Shown one piece after another: positions 59,820-64,000 of a stretch of DNA of 64,000 bases (within the stretch, counting starts at the first letter, position 1; each line of letters begins with the position of its first letter). Below the pieces are notes generated by a model. That model searched no databases. It worked only from the letters and a program-made list of their open reading frames with translations, and was not told where the DNA came from. The DNA lies in NCBI RefSeq assembly GCF_004366075.1, contig NZ_SODU01000001.1, positions 744,001-808,000 of the forward strand, read 5' to 3'. Position numbers and translations under genes: made by a program. The DNA comes from Kribbella pratensis. Lineage in GTDB: Bacteria > Actinomycetota > Actinomycetes > Propionibacteriales > Kribbellaceae.

Positions 59820-60610
59820 GTACTGCGATCCTCACAGTGGGGACCGGGAGCGGTCTGTCGAACGCGGTTCGGTCGGAGTGGACCAAGCTGTGGTCGGTCC
59901 GGTCCAGCTGGCTCAACATCGTGGGTGCCGCCGTACTGAGCATTTTGCTCGGGATGCAGTACGGCTGGGGACTCGCCTACGACAACACGCACCTCGAGCC
60001 GGGCGCGGTCGCGGAGCAGCAGCCGATCGGGCAGTTCGGCGTCTCGGCGATGCTCATCGTGCAGGTGGTGATTGCCGCGTTCGCCTTGCTGACAGTCACC
60101 TCGGAGTACGCGACCGGCAGTATCCGGTCGACCTTGCAGTGGACTCCGGTGCGGCGGGACGTCGTACTCGCCAAGGCTGCCGTGCTCGTACCGGTCCTGT
60201 TCGTCTACGGGGTCGCAATGGCCGCGATCGCTTCGGTGGCAGGCGGTCTGACCGCCGGTTCCTGGGCTGACTGGGACGCCACCGACCTCGTGGTCGACCT
60301 GCTGTCTGTCGGCTTCTATGCGACCGCTGCCGGCCTCTTCAGCGCCGGAATCGCCTGGGTGGTCCGCAGCACCGCCGGCACGCTGACAGTTGCCTTCCTG
60401 CTGCTTCTGGTGGTGCCGCTGATGCTGGGCCAGGCGTCATTGCGCGCACTGGTGTGGACAGCGGCCCTCCTCCCAGGCGGGGCCGGCCAGAACTTCCTGA
60501 CAGGCGCCACGGACCCGCTCTCCCCCACCCTGAGCGCGGCGATCCTGATCGCCTGGGCAGGCGGCGCACTGGTCTTCGGTGCGAGCATCCTCAAACGACG
60601 CGACGCCTGA
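59816..60610 (+). CDS. ABC exporter permease
   Basis: A 264-residue membrane protein with six predicted helices, similar to ABC-2 type (drug/bacitracin exporter) permeases: NAVRSEWTKLWSVRSSWLN at the cytoplasmic N-terminus is typical. It partners with the ATPase at 58264-59181. It is followed by a strong terminator. Confidence 0.88.
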   Translation: MSTAILTVGTGSGLSNAVRSEWTKLWSVRSSWLNIVGAAVLSILLGMQYGWGLAYDNTHLEPGAVAEQQPIGQFGVSAMLIVQVVIAAFALLTVTSEYATGSIRSTLQWTPVRRDVVLAKAAVLVPVLFVYGVAMAAIASVAGGLTAGSWADWDATDLVVDLLSVGFYATAAGLFSAGIAWVVRSTAGTLTVAFLLLLVVPLMLGQASLRALVWTAALLPGGAGQNFLTGATDPLSPTLSAAILIAWAGGALVFGASILKRRDA

Positions 60611-60613
60611 ACA

Positions 60614-60653
60614 GCAACGAGGCGGTCCGGAAGCATCCGGACCGCCTCGTTGC
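60614..60653. terminator. Strong bidirectional terminator
   Basis: GCAACGAGGCGGTCCGGA and its exact complement form an 18-bp stem around the 4-base loop AGCA, just downstream of the ABC permease gene and facing the MinD-like gene. Confidence 0.9.
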
Positions 60654-60660
60654 TTGTGCT

Positions 60661-60696
60661 CAGTGCTGTGCCCAGTGCTGTGCCCAGGGATGTGCT
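60661..60696. repeat. Short tandem repeat after the MinD-like gene
   Basis: CAGTGCTGTGCC occurs twice in a row (60661-60672, 60673-60684) and again in degenerate form (to 60696, the last base of the convergent gene). Meaning unknown. Confidence 0.5.
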
Positions 60697-62234
60697 CAGC
60701 GCGGGGTGTTGAGCGCGATGGTGATCTGTTCCGAGACCCGGGCCGCGAGTTCCAGGGCGGCGCGGCGGGTGTTGGGCTGCAGGGCGTTGTGGTCCAGTGG
60801 GCCTTCCGCCGCGATATGCATGTCGGTCGGGATGTCGATGACGGCGGCCGCGCGGGAGTCGAAGTACGGCCGGAGCTGCTTCTCGACCTCCTTGTTGACG
60901 TCGCCCGGGCCGTTCGAGACCGCGATCACCGCGCGGCGGATCAGCCGCTGTGCCTCCGGACCCTGGTTGTCGAGCTCCTCGAGCATCTGTACGGCGGCCG
61001 CGCAGGACAGGCTCTTCCACTTGATCGGGATGACGAGGGCGTCGGCCGCCTTCATCGCCTCGCGCCAGTTGCTGGAGCCCTCGTTGTTCCCGGTGTCGAT
61101 CACGAGCACCTTGTAGAACCGGCTCAGCAGGCGGTGGATCTGGTCGAAGTCCTTGGCCTCGATCTGCGCGTACGTCGTGGTGGCCGAGGTGAGGACGTCG
61201 TACTGACCAGCGACCTGGTGCCGCAGGTACGCCGCGACGTCGCCGAGCCGGGCGTCCGGCTGGGTCAGCATCGGCATCGCCTGCAGCATGTCCGTGACGG
61301 TCGACCGGGAGTTCGTGTCGTGGGTCCGCAGGTGCATGTTGCCGCGCAGCTCGTTGTTGTCCCAGGCGACGACACCGCCGCCACGGGCCTGACCGAGCGC
61401 ACCCGCGAGCATCAGGGTGGTCGGCGTCTTGCCCGAGCCGCCCTTCGGGTTCGCCACGACGATCGTCACAGGACGGCGGAAGGCCGTCGCCGCGGTCGCC
61501 CGCGCGATCCGCTCGGAACGCTCGGCGCTCCCTGGACGCAGCTTCAGCATGCTCCGCATGCCGCGCTCGGCCGGAGCCTCCCGGGGCAGCGGCAGCGCCT
61601 GGATCAGCTCGTCGGCGCGGTACGACAGGTTCTGCGGGGGCTGCTGCGCCTGCTGCCCCGGGACGCCCTGCGGGAAGAAGTGCTGAGCAGCTGGCGAGAG
61701 TGGCTGACCACCCTGTCCCGGCTGGGGCGCCGGAGCGGCCTGCGGAGGCTGAGCAGGTGGGAACTGGGCTCCCTGTGGCGGCGTGCCCTGGTCCTGCCCG
61801 GAGACGTGAAACGACGAACCGCCGAACACCGGGCTGTTCTGACCAGCGTCCTGAGCGGTAGCAGCAGCCTCGTCGGTGGCTGCCGGCTCGGCCTCGAGAC
61901 CGGCCTCGTCGTCCTTCTCTTCCGGCTGGCTCCACGACGCAGCACCCGGCTCAGCGGCCGGCTGCGTCCAGGACGGGGCAGGCGCGCTCGGCTGCGGCTG
62001 GGTCCACGGCGCCGGCTGGTCGACGGGCTTGGTGGCCGGTCCGGACCACGAGTCGCCGGGGAACTCCTGCGACAGGGCGTCGGCCTGCTCCTCGGTTTCC
62101 TCGACCGGTTCGGCGTCGGGCGTCTGGTTAGGGTCCGGCTGGGTCCAGGAGGGGGTCGGCTGCCACATTCTCCGGACCTCGGCCGCCGCCGCTTCCCGGT
62201 CCTTGTGCTGTCCGGAGTTGTGCGAGTCGGTCAC
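60696..62234 (-). CDS. MinD/ParA-like ATPase with a long Pro/Gln-rich N-terminus
   Basis: A 512-residue protein. The first about 240 residues are disordered and rich in Pro, Gln, Ala and Ser-Trp-Thr-Gln phrases (SWTQP repeats). The C-terminal half is a MinD/ParA-type ATPase with a deviant P-loop NPKGGSGKTPTT (Ser where the usual KGGVGKT has Val, Pro after GKT) and VLVIDTGNN as the switch. GTG 62234 is the start. Members of this group sit near secretion or septation genes in actinobacteria, but nothing of the kind is next to it here. Confidence 0.85.
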   Translation of the reverse strand: MTDSHNSGQHKDREAAAAEVRRMWQPTPSWTQPDPNQTPDAEPVEETEEQADALSQEFPGDSWSGPATKPVDQPAPWTQPQPSAPAPSWTQPAAEPGAASWSQPEEKDDEAGLEAEPAATDEAAATAQDAGQNSPVFGGSSFHVSGQDQGTPPQGAQFPPAQPPQAAPAPQPGQGGQPLSPAAQHFFPQGVPGQQAQQPPQNLSYRADELIQALPLPREAPAERGMRSMLKLRPGSAERSERIARATAATAFRRPVTIVVANPKGGSGKTPTTLMLAGALGQARGGGVVAWDNNELRGNMHLRTHDTNSRSTVTDMLQAMPMLTQPDARLGDVAAYLRHQVAGQYDVLTSATTTYAQIEAKDFDQIHRLLSRFYKVLVIDTGNNEGSSNWREAMKAADALVIPIKWKSLSCAAAVQMLEELDNQGPEAQRLIRRAVIAVSNGPGDVNKEVEKQLRPYFDSRAAAVIDIPTDMHIAAEGPLDHNALQPNTRRAALELAARVSEQITIALNTPR

Positions 62235-62448
62235 GACCTGGATCCCCGATTCTGTGAGAGGGGGCGGGTGGCCCCAGGAGGCTTGCTGGGTGGTCCGGAG
62301 AGGTGAGGTCTCCGGGAGGGTCCACTATCCCATGACCCGGTGTCCTTACCACGTCACCACCCGGAGCGTCCGGTGACGGTTCCGCAACCAGTATCCAGGC
62401 TCGCGCGGGCCATCCGTCGCGGTGACCCGAAGCGGCCAGATCCGCCCT

Positions 62449-63114
62449 TCAGCCCGTGACCAGACCGGCTTCGTAGGCGACGATCGCCGCCTGGACCCGG
62501 TTCTTCACACCGAGCCGCAGCAGTACGGCACTGACGTACGCCTTCACGGTCCCCTCGACCAGGTACAGCCGCCCCGCGATCTCGGCGTTCGACAGGCCGG
62601 CGCCGACCAGTCCAAGCACCTCCAACTCCCGGGGAGTCAGTACGGCGACCTGCTCCTTGGCAGCCGCCGCACGTGCCATCGCACCGCCACCGGCGCCCGC
62701 ACTCAGCTCAGCAATCACCCGCTGCGCGACCTTCGGAGAGAGATAGGCGGCGCCTTCGGCTACTGCCTTCAGGCCCGAGATGAGCTCCCGCGGGTCGCCG
62801 GACTTCAACAGGAAGCCACTCGCGCCGTCGCCGAGCGCCCGGGCGATGTAGGCGTCCTCCGAGAACGTCGTGAGGATGACGACCGCCGTCTCCGGGACCG
62901 TCCGCCGGATCTCTGCGCCGGCGGCCAGTCCGTCCATCCGCGGCATCCGGATGTCCAGTACGGCGACGTCCGGCCGGTGCCGCCGTACCGCCTCCACGGC
63001 TTCGATGCCGTCGGCTGCCTCGGCAACGACCTCGATCTCGTCGTCGGTGCCGAGGATCGCGCGGACACCGGCCCGCACCATCGCCTCGTCGTCGGCGAGC
63101 ATCACCCTGATCAT
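62449..63114 (-). CDS. LuxR-type response regulator
   Basis: A 221-residue NarL-family regulator. The receiver domain has the acidic pocket (LADDEAM), the phosphoacceptor Asp in VAVLDIRMPRMDG and the Lys in GFLLKSGDP. The C-terminal HTH reads LTPRELEVLGLVGAGLSNAEI. Start ATG 63114 overlaps the kinase stop (ATGA). It is the output of the two-component system with the adjacent kinase. Confidence 0.94.
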   Translation of the reverse strand: MIRVMLADDEAMVRAGVRAILGTDDEIEVVAEAADGIEAVEAVRRHRPDVAVLDIRMPRMDGLAAGAEIRRTVPETAVVILTTFSEDAYIARALGDGASGFLLKSGDPRELISGLKAVAEGAAYLSPKVAQRVIAELSAGAGGGAMARAAAAKEQVAVLTPRELEVLGLVGAGLSNAEIAGRLYLVEGTVKAYVSAVLLRLGVKNRVQAAIVAYEAGLVTG

Positions 63115-64000
63115 CCGTTGCCTTCCGGGGTCGGTGGGACAGAACCGCTCTGTACGACGGCCTTGGCGACCAGAACGCCGTTCGCGAAGCACAGGCGGTA
63201 CACGTAGTTGCTGGAGAACGGAGCGGCCGGCCGGTAGTACCGGCAGCTCCAGCCGGCCGGTGGCTGGTAGCCCTCCCCCGGCGCATCGATCATCTGCATT
63301 CGCGGCAGCACCTTCGCCACCTCCGCTTCGGACTGGCCGATGGTGAGTCCGTCGTACTGCGCTGGTCGCAGGATCGCGCTGTAGCCCGCCACGAGGTAGT
63401 AGCCAAGGGCAACCGCACCGACCACGGCACCCAGTAGTACCGGCGCGGCAATGGCAGTGATCAGGCCACGCTGTGCGCTCCGCCGTACCGTGGCTCGCTC
63501 AACCGCAGCAGTGGGTGGCTCCGGTCGGCCGCCGGCCCGCGGCATCGTGGCAGTGACCCGGAAACCACCACCTGGTCGTGGACCTGCAGTGAAAGAGCCG
63601 CCAGCGAGCCGGACGCGTTCACGCAGTCCGTCGAGGCCACGCCCACCTGACGGCGCAGCCACTGGTTGGCTCGCCCCGGTGTCGACAACCTCCACCTGTA
63701 CGTCGTCCTCGTGCGTCGTCACGCTGACCGTCACGGACGCACCGGGTGCGTGTTTGCTCGCATTCGTCAACGACTCCTGCACCACGCGGTGCACGGCCCG
63801 GTCCACCATCGGCGCCAGTACGCCGTCAACGTCCTCGGTCAGCTGCACCGCCAGACCGGACGCAGCAGCCCGGTCCACCAACGCACGCACGGTTTCGTCA
63901 TGCGGAACGGTCGGTGCGTCCTGGTCACGCAGTACGCCGACGATCTCGCCGAGCCGCTCCGTCGCAGTGGCGGCCGACTCGCGTAGCTCACCCGCAGCCC
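63111..64000 (-). CDS. Sensor histidine kinase, 5' part outside the window, with a C-terminal membrane extension
   Basis: The visible part is the C-terminal half of a NarL-type kinase. Reading in from the edge it has AAGELRESAATATERLGEIV (helix preceding the ATPase), the N-box QESLTNASKHAPGA, the D-box EVVDTGA and the G-box GGRGLDGLRERVRLAGG. Unlike normal kinases it continues about 130 residues past the ATPase with a membrane helix (PVLLGAVVGAVALGYYLVAG) and a small domain with LTIGQSEAEVAKVLP and two Cys. The phosphoacceptor His is outside the window. The frame has no stop to the right edge. Confidence 0.9.
   Translation of the reverse strand, partial: AAGELRESAATATERLGEIVGVLRDQDAPTVPHDETVRALVDRAAASGLAVQLTEDVDGVLAPMVDRAVHRVVQESLTNASKHAPGASVTVSVTTHEDDVQVEVVDTGASQPVAAPSGGRGLDGLRERVRLAGGSFTAGPRPGGGFRVTATMPRAGGRPEPPTAAVERATVRRSAQRGLITAIAAPVLLGAVVGAVALGYYLVAGYSAILRPAQYDGLTIGQSEAEVAKVLPRMQMIDAPGEGYQPPAGWSCRYYRPAAPFSSNYVYRLCFANGVLVAKAVVQSGSVPPTPEGNG

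Noticed and set aside
1..64000. CRISPR arrays, tRNA or rRNA genes
   Set aside because: No spaced direct-repeat arrays and no tRNA cloverleaf or TpsiC-like arm recognised in the gaps.

Overview
The window is a contiguous piece of a high-GC actinomycete chromosome. The thrS–HIT–pgsA–patA–pimA set for phosphatidylinositol mannosides, the many GTG starts, leaderless promoters, an IdeR-like box, a SARP-type regulator and the general gene mix point to an Actinomycetota soil bacterium. By inference this is something close to Kribbella or another Nocardioidaceae; the sequence alone does not prove the genus. No tRNA, rRNA, CRISPR array or intact insertion sequence was seen.

Layout. 1-4.4 kb: transketolase (5' end outside the window), GNAT, a CPBP membrane protease and a GlxA/AraC regulator. 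4.4-10 kb: a large LuxR-family ATPase regulator divergent from a sulfonate/nitrate-type ABC importer (permease, ATPase, lipoprotein). 10-15 kb: a secreted TAP-type hydrolase, two tandem histidine phosphatases (the first has lost catalytic residues), a small membrane protein and a second CPBP protease. 15-19.8 kb: a giant SARP-STAND-TM-WD40 regulator divergent from a small secreted/membrane protein. 19.8-21.5 kb: a gene-poor stretch and a decayed tyrosine integrase. 21.5-27.2 kb: a lipid cluster (acyl-CoA dehydrogenase, TetR, thiolase, FabG4, HtdX) like the mycobacterial fadE/fadA2/fabG4/htdX group.

27.2-34.6 kb: a six-gene minus-strand array (periplasmic-binding-fold protein, nitrilase, amino-acid ABC importer, short threonyl-tRNA synthetase) divergent from a MocR-type regulator. 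Between the ABC ATPase and the short thrS lies a 17-codon leader with three consecutive Thr codons followed by a perfect GC-rich terminator hairpin, which is the architecture of ribosome-mediated attenuation. 34.6-42.2 kb: TesB, PAC2, a hydroxyacid dehydrogenase/DUF2264 pair with a LacI-like operator, ferritin with an IdeR-like box, and a DUF2207 membrane protein. 42.3-49.8 kb: EF-G2, an AAA ATPase/TPR/membrane-protein module whose ATPase start is buried in an inverted repeat, HIT, epoxide hydrolase and a WYL regulator.

49.8-58.1 kb: the PIM lipid operon (thrS, HIT, pgsA, patA, pimA), split by a three-gene opposite-strand block encoding a lipoprotein and two tandem secreted paralogues of unknown function. 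58.2-60.6 kb: an ABC exporter with a DedA gene inserted between ATPase and permease. 60.7-64 kb: a MinD/ParA-like ATPase and a two-component system whose kinase has an unusual C-terminal membrane/extracytoplasmic extension and runs off the right edge.

The strongest candidates for something undescribed are the Thr-leader attenuator controlling an editing-less ThrRS, the RBS-sequestering inverted repeat in front of the AAA ATPase, the nested long hairpin at 35.5 kb, and the secreted paralogue pair inside the PIM operon.
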